Shown here: piece by piece, positions 25,305-34,208 of the stretch
Position numbering within the stretch: position 1 is the stretch's first letter
Layout: each line of letters begins with the position of its first letter
Origin: an uncultured Clostridia bacterium
GTDB lineage: Bacteria > Bacillota > Clostridia > Oscillospirales > Acutalibacteraceae
NCBI GenBank assembly: GCA_946186665.1
Contig: CAMHOE010000022.1
Coordinates: 1 to 39,570, forward strand
Length of the DNA stretch: 39,570 nucleotides
Direction of reading: 5' to 3'
The notes under the pieces: model-generated
Told to the model about the DNA's origin: nothing
The model's database searches: none
What the model saw: the letters and a program-made list of their open reading frames with translations, nothing else
Position numbers and translations under genes: made by a program

Positions 25305-27050
25305 ATGGGAGCAAATACTTTACAGGAGGCAGTAAGCAGTGCGGTAGAACAATCGAACAGTTTTACTATAGCAATATGGTTCCTGATCGGAGCCGCATTG
25401 GTATTCTTTATGCAGTGCGGCTTTGCAATGGTCGAAACAGGCTTTACAAGAGCTAAAAACGCAGGTAACATCATAATGAAAAACCTGATGGATTTCTGTA
25501 TCGGTACAGTCATGTTCATCTTTCTCGGTTTTTGTCTTATGATGTCGGAGAATTATCTTTTCGGTGTTATCGGTGTCCCTGATCTTCAGATCTTCACTGA
25601 CTTCAATAACTTCCCGTGGTCTACCTTCGTATTCAATCTGATTTTCTGCGCAACAGCGGCAACAATAGTTTCTGGCGCTATGGCTGAGCGTACAAAGTTC
25701 ATTTCCTACTGCGTTTACAGTGCGCTCATCAGCCTGATAGTATATCCTATAGAAGCAGGCTGGATTTGGAACCCTCAGGGTTGGCTTGCACAGCTTGGCT
25801 TTGTGGATTTTGCAGGCTCATGTGCTATTCACATGGTTGGCGGTATCAGTGCCTTTATCGGCGCGGCTATACTTGGTCCCCGTATCGGTAAATATACAAA
25901 GGACGGCAAGCCCCGTGCAATACCCGGACACAGCCTTACGCTGGGCGCACTTGGTGTATTCATTCTCTGGTTCGGTTGGTACGGCTTTAACGGCGCAGCA
26001 GCAACTGAGATAGATCAGCTGGCTCAGATCTTCGCAACAACTACTATTGCACCTGCATTTGCTACAGTTGTTACAATGATCGTCACATGGGTAAAGGATG
26101 GCAAGCCGGATATCTCAATGTCACTTAATGCTTCACTGGCAGGACTTGTAGCTATCACAGCAGGATGTTCAAATGTTGACGCACTGGGCGCGATCATCAT
26201 CGGATGTGTAGCAGGCGTGCTTGTTATTGTCGCAGTAGATCTTGTTGATAAAGTATTTAAAGTAGATGACCCTGTAGGCGCAGTTGCAGTTCACTGCTTC
26301 AATGGTATCTGGGGTACACTTGCAGTAGGTCTTTTCTCAAAAAATAGCGATTCACTCGGTCTTTTCTATGGCGGCGGCTTTGCACAGCTTGGCAAGCAGG
26401 CTCTTGGTGTAGTAACAGTCGGCAGCTTTACAACAGTGATGATGTTCATTATCTTCATGGCAATAAAGCATACCATCGGACTCAGGGCTTCTAAGGACGA
26501 AGAACTCAGAGGACTTGACATTTGTGAACATGGTCTTGCAAGCTCTTATGCAGACTTTATGCCCAGCGTACCTACGATACTCGGCGGCAAGAAAGGTGAT
26601 GTAACAGGTGATGAGCTTGGTCTTGTTCCTGTTGAAGAGGCAGTTCCGATCGCAATGAACTACAACGCTGCAAACGCAAAGACATCAGACGGCGTAAAAT
26701 TCACACAAATCCGTATTCTTACAAAGCAGAGCAAGTTTGCAGAGCTTAACACTGCCCTCAGCGATCTTGGTATCACAGGCATGACTGTAACTCAGGTTCT
26801 TGGCTGTGGTGTACAGAAGGGCAAGACAAAGTATTACAGAGGTGTAGAGGTTGAAATGAACCTCCTGCCAAAGGTACAGGTAGACATAGTTGTTTGCAAG
26901 ATACCTGTAAAGGATGTAATCGATACAGCTGTCAAGACGCTGTATACAGGACATATCGGTGACGGTAAGATCTTCGTATATGACGTTGAGGACATAGTTA
27001 AGGTAAGAACAGGTGAAACCGGCTTTGATGCACTTCAGGACTCTGAATAA
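25305..27050 (+). CDS. amt: Ammonium transporter fused to a PII domain
   Basis: Residues 1 to about 400 are an Amt/Mep/Rh ammonium channel with about 11 membrane segments, including GAALVFFMQCGFAMVETGF, an HMVGGISAFIGAAILGPR region and HCFNGIWGTLAVG. Its C-terminal tail leads into a PII (GlnB/GlnK) domain at about 464-575, with ITGMTVTQVLGCGVQKGKT, KYYRGVEVEMNLLPK and GHIGDGKIFVYDV. The PII domain would plug or sense the channel according to ATP/ADP and 2-oxoglutarate. The position of the uridylylated tyrosine (Tyr51 of E. coli GlnB) is valine here. The ATG at 25305 has AGGAAAGGGG 8 bases upstream; the in-frame TTG at 25281 precedes that site and is rejected. Confidence 0.95.
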   Translation: MGANTLQEAVSSAVEQSNSFTIAIWFLIGAALVFFMQCGFAMVETGFTRAKNAGNIIMKNLMDFCIGTVMFIFLGFCLMMSENYLFGVIGVPDLQIFTDFNNFPWSTFVFNLIFCATAATIVSGAMAERTKFISYCVYSALISLIVYPIEAGWIWNPQGWLAQLGFVDFAGSCAIHMVGGISAFIGAAILGPRIGKYTKDGKPRAIPGHSLTLGALGVFILWFGWYGFNGAAATEIDQLAQIFATTTIAPAFATVVTMIVTWVKDGKPDISMSLNASLAGLVAITAGCSNVDALGAIIIGCVAGVLVIVAVDLVDKVFKVDDPVGAVAVHCFNGIWGTLAVGLFSKNSDSLGLFYGGGFAQLGKQALGVVTVGSFTTVMMFIIFMAIKHTIGLRASKDEELRGLDICEHGLASSYADFMPSVPTILGGKKGDVTGDELGLVPVEEAVPIAMNYNAANAKTSDGVKFTQIRILTKQSKFAELNTALSDLGITGMTVTQVLGCGVQKGKTKYYRGVEVEMNLLPKVQVDIVVCKIPVKDVIDTAVKTLYTGHIGDGKIFVYDVEDIVKVRTGETGFDALQDSE

Positions 27051-27096
27051 AGGATATTGCTGAAGGGGAAAATATCCGCACAAAGCTGTTTCATAT

Positions 27097-27157
27097 AAAA
27101 GGATGGGAGTCAGCCAATGCACCGGCATTATGTCAGTGTATTGGCGTCCTTTTATTA
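27097..27157 (+). terminator. Terminator after amt
   Basis: A two-part hairpin: AAAAGGA with TCCTTTT at the base and GCCAATGCAC with GTGTATTGGC above, separated by an internal bulge, then a TTATTATTT tract. Confidence 0.7.
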
Positions 27158-27198
27158 TTTAAAGAATACTGAAAACTTAAAACTGAAAAATTGAATAA

Positions 27199-27241
27199 AA
27201 AGGGCAGTTGTATGGGAAAACCCTTTCCTAAAACCGCTGAA
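27199..27241. repeat. GGGAAAACCC-hairpin repeat, copy C (short)
   Basis: Minimal copy of the repeat: AAGGGCAGTTGTATGGGAAA joined directly to ACCC, TTTCC and TAAAACCGCTGA, without the second hairpin arm. It lies in the 386-base stretch from the amt terminator to the SASP gene, which otherwise is AT-rich and shows no gene on either strand. Confidence 0.6.
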
Positions 27242-27543
27242 CATTATATGTTCATTATAAAAATCCAAAGGCAAGCTTTCAGACAGTATAATTTGTATGA
27301 ACTTTGAGCTTTTGTTTTTAAATTGTTTCCAAGAAAAAACAGTAATATATCATTAAAAATCGAAAATAATATTAACACAGCGGATAAATAGTTGATGACG
27401 GAACAGGACAGGATAGAATAACTTGTAAGAACGATCATTGTCTGAAGAGTATTTTTTTATTCAGCCGGATATACCTCAGCAATTACCGCTGTATAATAGA
27501 CTGTTTTTGCAGCCGCATGAATAATAAAAAAGGAGATAGCTTT

Positions 27544-27738
27544 ATGTCTAACAATTCAAACTCTCTTAATGTTCCTGAAGCAAGACAGGCTATGGAACAG
27601 TTTAAGATGGAATGTGCAAACGAAGTCGGCGTAAACCTCAAGCAGGGCTACAACGGCGACCTTACTTCCCGTCAGGCAGGTTCTGTGGGAGGACAGATGG
27701 TTAAGAAAATGATCGAGGCTTACGAAAGAAGTATGTAA
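27544..27738 (+). CDS. Small acid-soluble spore protein, alpha/beta type
   Basis: DNA-coating protein of dormant spores, made in the forespore and degraded by the GPR protease at germination. The 64-residue sequence has the two conserved blocks: FKMECANEVGVNL, which includes the GPR cleavage site, and GDLTSRQAGSVGGQMVKKMIEAYE. AAGGAG lies about 8 bases before the ATG at 27544; the upstream in-frame ATG at 27517 is rejected. A sigma-G promoter is expected, but I could not identify one convincingly. It is monocistronic, with a terminator at 27771-27815. Confidence 0.95.
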   Translation: MSNNSNSLNVPEARQAMEQFKMECANEVGVNLKQGYNGDLTSRQAGSVGGQMVKKMIEAYERSM

Positions 27739-27770
27739 TCTGAGCCTGTATTCATTTTAACCGGATAATT

Positions 27771-27815
27771 AAAGAGCTGTTATGTGAAGTTTCAATTCTC
27801 ATAACAGCTCTTTTT
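27771..27815 (+). terminator. Terminator after the SASP gene
   Basis: Perfect 14-bp stem (AAAGAGCTGTTATG with CATAACAGCTCTTT) and a T-run. Confidence 0.9.
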
Positions 27816-28030
27816 ACATACAAAAACAAATCACAAGATAATATCAGATAATCATTCAACCCCAATGGACTCTCAAAGCAAAAATACGTCGATAAAAATA
27901 ATACAGATTTTTTCCAGATTAAATATTAATTCAATATTTTTTCAATGTTATGGTATTAGAATACTTACAAAGGGAAAAACGTTGATCCCGCAGCGGCAGC
28001 AAAATTAAAATTATGAGGAGGTATTTTTTT

Positions 28031-31000
28031 ATGAGAAAGTTCAAAAAAAGTCTGGCAATTTTCCTAAGCACATGTCTTTCGCTTTCGATGATGTCGGTGT
28101 ATTCTACAGCATCGGTATCGGCAGCGTCCACAGAAACATACACCTACACACAGGTCGGAAACAGCGGTGCAAAGATCGTATTCAGTTCAAATGTAAGCTA
28201 TGCAAGCGTGGATGACACATCCGTTGCAAGTGTTACATTCAGCGATAAAACTGTTACCGTTACAGGTGTAAGCGGAGCAGTCGGTATAGCTGCTGTGACC
28301 GTATACGCCGGCGGTACACTTAAAACTATCGAAGTACCTATAGGATACACAACATTCAGCTTTGATGATGACATCCTTACCGTATATGAGGGCAGCGACA
28401 CAAAGTATGAGATCACAGGTATAAATGCTTCAAACGAGGAATATACTCCTGAAGCTTCAACGGATTCCAACGGAAATGCAGTATACTCCAATACAAGTAC
28501 ATACTCCCTGCTTGTGAATGTAAACAAAAAGGGCGGTACATATGTATTCACTGGTTCTTCTGACGATATGGCTATCGCTGTAAAGAAAGAAGCAACAGGA
28601 GACGCTGATCTTCTTCTTTGCGGACTTGACCTTACATCTTCCTTTACAAGCCCCCTTACAGTCAAGAAAAACTCCAGTGCCTCTGTGACTGTAACTGCAC
28701 TTGCAGGATCAAGCAACACACTTACAGACGCTGATTTCAACAATGCAGATACATACGGCGACACCGCTGACGGCGGCAATGGCACAAATGCAGAATATGC
28801 TGAGTCAGCTGTTATAAAAGGCAAGGATTATGCGAATATAACTCTTAACGGTACAGGCACACTCAATCTTGTGTGCAATACAAAAAACGCTGTTAAAGTT
28901 AATGAGTATGGATCGCTTACCATCGAAGATATTGATCTTAACATAACATCTGCAAAGAACGGTATATCTGCCGACAACACAATAACCGTTAATTCAGGTA
29001 CAGTAACAGTTGATGCAGAAGCAGACGCTATCCGTACAGATCCTGATGCAGTAGACGCAGATGCAGGCTGTGCAGGCAATATCTTCATCAACGGCGGTAA
29101 CATCAATATTGACGCAGGAAGCGATGGCATACAGTCCGCACAGGATGTGACCATTACAGCTGGTACCTTCGATATCAAAACAGGCTCAGGCTACAATGAC
29201 AGCAGCTTCAACTCAGATACAATGAGCTGCAAGGGTATCAAGGCAGCTTATTCAAGCGATTCCGATGATACAACGGATACATCTGAGTCCACAAACACAA
29301 TTACTATCACAGGCGGAACATTCAATTTCAATACAGCAGACGACTCCATACATTCTGACGGCTATGCTGTGATTGAAGGCGGCGAGTTCACGATATACAC
29401 AGGCGATGACGCCGTTCATGCCGACACATCACTTACACTCGGCAAGGAAAACGGTACAGACTGCGGCGTACAGTTCAAGATAGCATCATGCTATGAGGGT
29501 CTTGAAGCAGGCAATATATATGTGTATTCAGGCAGCTATGATGTTATTGCTTCTGATGACGGTATCAATGCGGCAGGCGGAAACGGTGGAGATACAACAG
29601 GCTTCAATCCCGGCGGAGGCCCCGGAGGTCCCGGAAATCAGGGCGGTCAGGGCGGCTTTAACCCCGGCGGTCAGGGCGAAAACACAGGCAATCAGGGCGG
29701 CACACAAGGCAGCACAGGCGACTACTCCATTAATATCTACGGCGGTCTTGTAAATGTTAACGCAACAGGCGATGGTATAGACTCAAACGGCAACCTCAAT
29801 ATTACAGGCGGCACAGTTATAAGCTGGGGTGCTGCGGCTAACAATCCTGATGATCCTCTTGACGCAGACGGCAATATCTATATCAACGGCGCAACAGTAT
29901 TTGCTGCCGGTTCAAGCCAGATGGCAGAGGCTCCCGCTTCTTCAAGTCAGGGATATGTTACTTCTACCTCTACAGCAGCATCAGGCAAGACAATCAACGT
30001 TAAGAACAGCAGCGGCACAACAGTTTATAATGCAAAGGCTAAAAAGAATGTAAACTATATGCTCTACTCATCTCCGAGTATGACATTTTCAAGCGGATGG
30101 TCTATAACAATAGACGACTCATCTCTTATCGACACATCAGAAAACTTTTCTTATCATTCATGGAACAGCGGCACAGTAACAAAGAGCGCAACCTGCACAA
30201 CAGACGGTGAAAGAACATATACCTGCACATCCTGCGGCGCAACAAAGACTTCTGCTATCTCAGCAACAGGTCATACAGCTTCTTCCGCTGTAACAGAAAC
30301 TGACGATGACGGCTGCACATACAGTGTTGTTCATTGCTCGACCTGCAATGCAGAAATGAGCAGAACTAAGACAGGCTCTTCCACAGCGGCACTTACTAAT
30401 AATTCCACACTTTCAGCAACATCTATAACACTCGGCAACAGCATCACAGTTACAGGTGCTGCATCAGGCGGAACTTCCCCCTATTACTATGCAGTTTATT
30501 ACAAGCTTTCTACAGCTTCAAGCTATACGACCGCACAGTCTTTCAAAACAACAAAGACAGTTACATTTACACCTTCTGCTGCCGGCACTTATTCAGTAGT
30601 TGTAAAAGTCAAGGACAGCACAGGCACTATCAGCAGAAAAGAATATACAGTAACTGTTACTGCATCCACAACCGCACTTACAAACAAATCCACTCTTTCA
30701 GCAACATCTATAACACTCGGCAACAGCATCACAGTTACAGGTGCTGCATCAGGCGGAACTTCCCCCTATTACTATGCAGTTTATTACAAGCTTTCTACAG
30801 CTTCAAGCTATACGACCGCACAGTCTTTCAAAACAACAAAGACAGTTACATTTACACCTTCTGCTGCCGGCACTTATTCAGTAGTTGTAAAAGTCAAGGA
30901 CAGCACAGGCACTATCAGCAGAAAAGAATATACAGTAACTGTTACTGCATCCACAACCGCACTTACAAACAAATCCACTCTTTCAGCAACATCTATAACA

Positions 31001-31801
31001 CTCGGCAACAGCATCACAGTTACAGGTGCTGCATCAGGCGGAACTTCCCCCTATTACTATGCAGTTTATTACAAGCTTTCTACAGCTTCAAGCTATACGA
31101 CCGCACAGTCTTTCAAAACAACAAAGACAGTTACATTTACACCTTCTGCTGCCGGCACTTATTCAGTAGTTGTAAAAGTCAAGGACAGCACAGGCACTAT
31201 CAGCAGAAAAGAATATACAGTAACTGTTACTGCATCCACAACCGCACTTACAAACAAATCCACTCTTTCAGCAACATCTATAACACTCGGCAACAGCATC
31301 ACAGTTACAGGTGCTGCATCAGGCGGAACTTCTCCCTATTACTATGCTGTTTATTATAAGCTTTCCACAGACTCAAGCTACACGACCGCACAGTCCTTCA
31401 AAACAACTAAGACAGTAACCATTACACCTTCCGAAGCAGGAACCTATTCGGTAGTTACTAAGGTAAAGGACAGCGCAGGCACTATCAGCAGGAAAGAATA
31501 CACAGTAACAGTAACTGCTTCAGTACTTACGAATAATTCTAAGATCTCTGCAACTTCAATAACGCTCGGTAACAGCGTCACTGTTACAGCGGCTGCTGCC
31601 GGAGGAACATCACCCTATTCTTACGCTGTATACTATAAGAAAGCATCAAGTTCAACTTATACGATAGCTCAGAACTACAGCACAACAAAAAAAGTTACTA
31701 TCACACCTGCTTCTGCTGCTACATACACAGTAGTTGTAAAGGCTATGGACAGCACAGGAACTGTAAAAGAAAAGAAATTTACCGTGACTGTAACATCCTG
31801 A
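28031..31801 (+). CDS. Secreted Cthe_2159-type carbohydrate-binding beta-helix protein with tandem C-terminal repeats
   Basis: 1256 residues with a signal peptide ending at about VSAA 31-32. An Ig-like segment follows (about 35-105). A repetitive beta-helix region with turns such as GGTFNFNTADDSIHSDG and GGEFTIYTGDDAVHAD (about 170-690) resembles the polysaccharide-binding Cthe_2159 (DUF4353) family. A Gly/Pro/Gln-rich insert, about 514-563, interrupts it. A Cys-rich module, HSWNSGTVTKSATCTTDG then TYTCTSCGATK, lies at about 706-785. The last 470 residues are five beta-sandwich repeats of about 95 residues, the first three identical at DNA level. GAGGAGG lies 9 bases before the ATG at 28031; an in-frame ATG at 28013 precedes that site. 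It is likely displayed or released to bind plant polysaccharide. No sortase motif or dockerin was seen. Confidence 0.82.
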   Translation: MRKFKKSLAIFLSTCLSLSMMSVYSTASVSAASTETYTYTQVGNSGAKIVFSSNVSYASVDDTSVASVTFSDKTVTVTGVSGAVGIAAVTVYAGGTLKTIEVPIGYTTFSFDDDILTVYEGSDTKYEITGINASNEEYTPEASTDSNGNAVYSNTSTYSLLVNVNKKGGTYVFTGSSDDMAIAVKKEATGDADLLLCGLDLTSSFTSPLTVKKNSSASVTVTALAGSSNTLTDADFNNADTYGDTADGGNGTNAEYAESAVIKGKDYANITLNGTGTLNLVCNTKNAVKVNEYGSLTIEDIDLNITSAKNGISADNTITVNSGTVTVDAEADAIRTDPDAVDADAGCAGNIFINGGNINIDAGSDGIQSAQDVTITAGTFDIKTGSGYNDSSFNSDTMSCKGIKAAYSSDSDDTTDTSESTNTITITGGTFNFNTADDSIHSDGYAVIEGGEFTIYTGDDAVHADTSLTLGKENGTDCGVQFKIASCYEGLEAGNIYVYSGSYDVIASDDGINAAGGNGGDTTGFNPGGGPGGPGNQGGQGGFNPGGQGENTGNQGGTQGSTGDYSINIYGGLVNVNATGDGIDSNGNLNITGGTVISWGAAANNPDDPLDADGNIYINGATVFAAGSSQMAEAPASSSQGYVTSTSTAASGKTINVKNSSGTTVYNAKAKKNVNYMLYSSPSMTFSSGWSITIDDSSLIDTSENFSYHSWNSGTVTKSATCTTDGERTYTCTSCGATKTSAISATGHTASSAVTETDDDGCTYSVVHCSTCNAEMSRTKTGSSTAALTNNSTLSATSITLGNSITVTGAASGGTSPYYYAVYYKLSTASSYTTAQSFKTTKTVTFTPSAAGTYSVVVKVKDSTGTISRKEYTVTVTASTTALTNKSTLSATSITLGNSITVTGAASGGTSPYYYAVYYKLSTASSYTTAQSFKTTKTVTFTPSAAGTYSVVVKVKDSTGTISRKEYTVTVTASTTALTNKSTLSATSITLGNSITVTGAASGGTSPYYYAVYYKLSTASSYTTAQSFKTTKTVTFTPSAAGTYSVVVKVKDSTGTISRKEYTVTVTASTTALTNKSTLSATSITLGNSITVTGAASGGTSPYYYAVYYKLSTDSSYTTAQSFKTTKTVTITPSEAGTYSVVTKVKDSAGTISRKEYTVTVTASVLTNNSKISATSITLGNSVTVTAAAAGGTSPYSYAVYYKKASSSTYTIAQNYSTTKKVTITPASAATYTVVVKAMDSTGTVKEKKFTVTVTS
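30416..31270 (+). repeat. Three exact 285-bp tandem repeats within a gene
   Basis: Units begin at 30416, 30701 and 30986 and are identical base for base over 285 bp (95 codons). A fourth unit from 31271 diverges after about 70 bases, and a fifth from 31550 is clearly older. This marks recent expansion by recombination or slippage, all in frame. Confidence 0.95.
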
Positions 31802-31870
31802 TTAAACAGCATTTCCATAAACATGCTACAGAGTAATGCACCATAACTCATAGAATAACAACCTCCGACA

Positions 31871-31905
31871 GCAGGGGCGGCCCGCATTTTACGAGCCGCC
31901 CCTGC
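31871..31905. terminator. GC-rich hairpin between convergent genes
   Basis: Perfect 11-bp stem GCAGGGGCGGC / GCCGCCCCTGC with a 13-base loop. No T-run follows on either strand, so it is not a classical terminator. Its position between the surface-protein gene and sigK suggests a barrier or a repeat-derived structure. Confidence 0.45.
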
Positions 31906-31954
31906 GTCATTGTGCGAAACGGAGAATAGGATCATGTTTTCCGGTCAATTATCT

Positions 31955-32644
31955 TTACTGGTTCTCAAATCGTTTTCTGAGTTTTTGCAAAGCTTTTTTC
32001 TCTATCCTTGAAACATATGATCTGGATATTTTCAGCATGGCCGCAACCTCACGCTGAGTCAGCGCTTTGGTATTGTTTAGCCCGTAACGAAGCCGTATAA
32101 TAAGCGCCTCACGCGGAGTAAGACATTCACGGATATATACCGGAAGCTTTTCAGTATTTATTTTTTTGTCAAGATCATCAACTATACTGTCCTCTACAGC
32201 CATAATGTCTATAAGAGTGAGGGCATTTCCATCGGGATCCGAATCTATCTCTTCATTAATGGAAATATCAAGTGAGTTCTTCTTTGTGCTGCGAAAGTAC
32301 ATAAGGATCTCATTTTCTATACATCTTGAGGCATAGCTTGAAAGCTTTATACTCTTTGAAGCGTTAAAGGTATTTACAGCCTTTATCAGACCGATCGTAC
32401 CGATTGAAACAAGGTCATCCGGATCTGCTCCGGTTCCGTAGTATTTTTTCACTATATGTGCTACAAGTCTAAGATTATGTTCAACAAGCTTGTTTCTTGC
32501 GTCTGTATCCCCTTTTGAGGACAGCATAAGAAGTCTTGACTCTTCCCCTTCGCTCAGCGGTCTTGGAAATGCACCGGCTCCCTTTACATGAAGAATAAAG
32601 ATCAGCGAAAGCTTACTTAACAGTTCAGTGATAAATGGTATCAA
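31955..32644 (-). CDS. sigK: Sporulation sigma factor SigK (pro-sigma-K)
   Basis: Late mother-cell sigma factor that drives coat and cortex genes. The 229-residue protein closely tracks Bacillus SigK: region 2 (EHNLRLVAHIVKKYY, DLVSIGTIGLIKAV, SYASRCIENEILMYFR) and region 4 (LTPREALIIRLRYGL, LTQREVAAMLKISRSYVSRIEKKAL). The N-terminus MIPFITELLSKLSLIFILHVKG is a hydrophobic pro-sequence ahead of AFPRPLS, as in Bacillus, so the protein should be made inactive and cleaved by SpoIVFB. Start is TTG, with GGAG 10 bases upstream. The gene is uninterrupted: no skin-type element is inserted. A BofA-like inhibitor of that processing lies at 850-1110. Confidence 0.93.
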   Translation of the reverse strand: MIPFITELLSKLSLIFILHVKGAGAFPRPLSEGEESRLLMLSSKGDTDARNKLVEHNLRLVAHIVKKYYGTGADPDDLVSIGTIGLIKAVNTFNASKSIKLSSYASRCIENEILMYFRSTKKNSLDISINEEIDSDPDGNALTLIDIMAVEDSIVDDLDKKINTEKLPVYIRECLTPREALIIRLRYGLNNTKALTQREVAAMLKISRSYVSRIEKKALQKLRKRFENQ

Positions 32645-32731
32645 GCCAAATCAACTCCATTTGCAAATTGTACAAAAAATCGGCATGCAATTTATATATT
32701 TTAACATTGTGCTCATTTACGTTTTTTCGTA

Positions 32732-32760
32732 TTGACTTAATTTTTATTATCGTTTATACT
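32732..32760 (+). promoter_or_regulatory. Promoter of the 32869 carboxypeptidase gene
   Basis: TTGACT at 32732-32737, a 17-base spacer, and TATACT at 32755-32760. It lies in the divergent region shared with sigK, for which I saw no clear promoter. Confidence 0.75.
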
Positions 32761-32868
32761 ATTTCTGAAAGAGGAACAACAAGCAGTTATCCGCCGATAA
32801 ACAACGGTTTTTGGCATAGGTCTATTCCGCTTTCCACATTCTAAATTTATACAGGTGTGTTTGATAAA

Positions 32869-34035
32869 ATGAAAAATAATATTGAGAGTAAAAAACAAAA
32901 TATCAGGAAAAAAATACTCAGGATAGACGCAGTGATCCTGAGTATTGCAATTGTTACATTATCTTTTTCGGCTGCGTCCGTTTCATGTAACACTAATACC
33001 ACTCTTGCAGAAGGTGAAAACCAGACAGCTTTGTCAGCAGGTCCGGTATCGCAGAGTCCTGACGAAGAGTCCGAGATAAATAAATCGATCACTGCACTTA
33101 CTGAGTTATCTCAGGACATACCCGAACCTCTGGAAACATGGCCAAGGATCGGACAGATACATTCCTTTGCCAATAATACAAAAAGGTTTTCGGATAAGGT
33201 CAGGAAAAATCTGGATAAGACTCTAACATCGGAGTTTATCGCTCTCTATGATGTAACTGCTGATGAGTTCGTGTATCTGAAAAACGCATCAAAGAAATGC
33301 TATCCTGCAAGTACCACAAAAATACTTACAGCGATCACCGCAAGTACAATAATAACCGATCCTGATACCGTCATCACCGTTGGCGATGAGATAAACATGA
33401 TAGGTGAGGAATCAAGTGTCGCAGGTCTTGAAAAAGGGATGCAGCTCACCTTTGAGATGCTTCTTGACGCACTGCTCCTTCCGTCAGGAAATGATGCTGC
33501 ATATACCATAGCTGTAAACTGCGGCAGGATATACGCAGATAATGATAAACTGGACAACAAAGCCGCAGTGAAGGTGTTCATGGAATGTGTCAACAAGGTC
33601 GCAAAACGTTTAGGCACTGATCAGACACATTATACTACGCCCGACGGCTGGCATGACGACGATCACTACACCTCAGCTTCTGATCTTGCAAAAATAGCCG
33701 ACTATGCAAGGACAATAACCGTCGTCAGGAATTCCTTCTCAAAGCCTTATGCCAAGTGGAAGCTCGTAAAGGGCGGTACACTTGAATGGTACAATACAAA
33801 CAGACTTATACTTCAAGATTCCGGAAACTACTCTCCTTACTGTGACGGTATAAAAACAGGCTTTACAGATCAGGCAGGCACATCTGTCGTTGCATCTGCA
33901 ACGATGAACGGCCATACATTTATTGCTGTTGTTATGAACGGTCAGACCCTCTATGCAAAGTATGACGACTGTAACATCCTTTTCAAAAACGCATTTGACC
34001 TTTACGGATATAAATACACATATGAAAATCAATAA
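32869..34035 (+). CDS. D-alanyl-D-alanine carboxypeptidase (peptidase S11)
   Basis: Trims the terminal D-Ala of peptidoglycan stem peptides outside the membrane. The 388-residue protein has an N-terminal membrane anchor (ILSIAIVTLSFSAASVSC) and a linker of about 90 residues. The penicillin-binding motifs follow: S148-x-x-K151 (STTK), S206-G-N208, and K329-T-G. There is no PBP5-type C-terminal beta domain, unlike the neighbouring dacF. ATG at 32869 is preferred over an in-frame GTG at 32857 that touches its AGGTG site. It converges on dacF across repeat DNA. Confidence 0.9.
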   Translation: MKNNIESKKQNIRKKILRIDAVILSIAIVTLSFSAASVSCNTNTTLAEGENQTALSAGPVSQSPDEESEINKSITALTELSQDIPEPLETWPRIGQIHSFANNTKRFSDKVRKNLDKTLTSEFIALYDVTADEFVYLKNASKKCYPASTTKILTAITASTIITDPDTVITVGDEINMIGEESSVAGLEKGMQLTFEMLLDALLLPSGNDAAYTIAVNCGRIYADNDKLDNKAAVKVFMECVNKVAKRLGTDQTHYTTPDGWHDDDHYTSASDLAKIADYARTITVVRNSFSKPYAKWKLVKGGTLEWYNTNRLILQDSGNYSPYCDGIKTGFTDQAGTSVVASATMNGHTFIAVVMNGQTLYAKYDDCNILFKNAFDLYGYKYTYENQ

Positions 34036-34044
34036 GCCGAGTAA

Positions 34045-34116
34045 ACAAGGCAGTCTCTCTGGTGGAAACCCTTTGTTTGAAAACAAAGGGTTTCCACCAG
34101 ACCCCTTTCCTAAAAA
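34045..34116. repeat. GGGAAAACCC-hairpin repeat, copy D
   Basis: Contains a perfect 20-bp inverted repeat with a 2-base centre (34059-34078 and 34081-34100), built on GGTGGAAACCC and GGGTTTCCACC. The family end CCCCTTTCCTAAAA follows. The stem sequence differs from copies A and B but is fully complementary. It lies 23 bases after the carboxypeptidase stop and probably ends its transcript. Confidence 0.65.
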
Positions 34117-34168
34117 AACTAACTTTATATTCCTTTATAGTTTTCCAAACCAAAACGAATTCTTGAAA

Positions 34169-34201
34169 ACATTCCACTTTCCACATTCCACTTTCCACAT
34201 T
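34169..34201. repeat. TTCCAC repeat, partial copy
   Basis: ACATTCCACTTTCCACATT and a further CCACTTTCCACATTT, the right-end part of the TTCCAC family, set directly before the dacF stop codon and next to copy D of the other repeat family. Confidence 0.55.
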
Positions 34202-34208
34202 TATGAAA

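Noticed and set aside
27244-27438. 64-codon minus-strand frame between amt and the SASP gene
   Set aside because: AT-rich, no ribosome binding site, hydrophobic low-complexity product.
28198-29178. Long open frames on the minus strand opposite the large surface-protein gene
   Set aside because: They are mirror frames of a biased repetitive coding sequence, with no ribosome binding site and low-complexity products.
30416-31800. Regular repeats considered as a CRISPR array
   Set aside because: The 285-bp units are contiguous, in frame and coding, without unique spacers.
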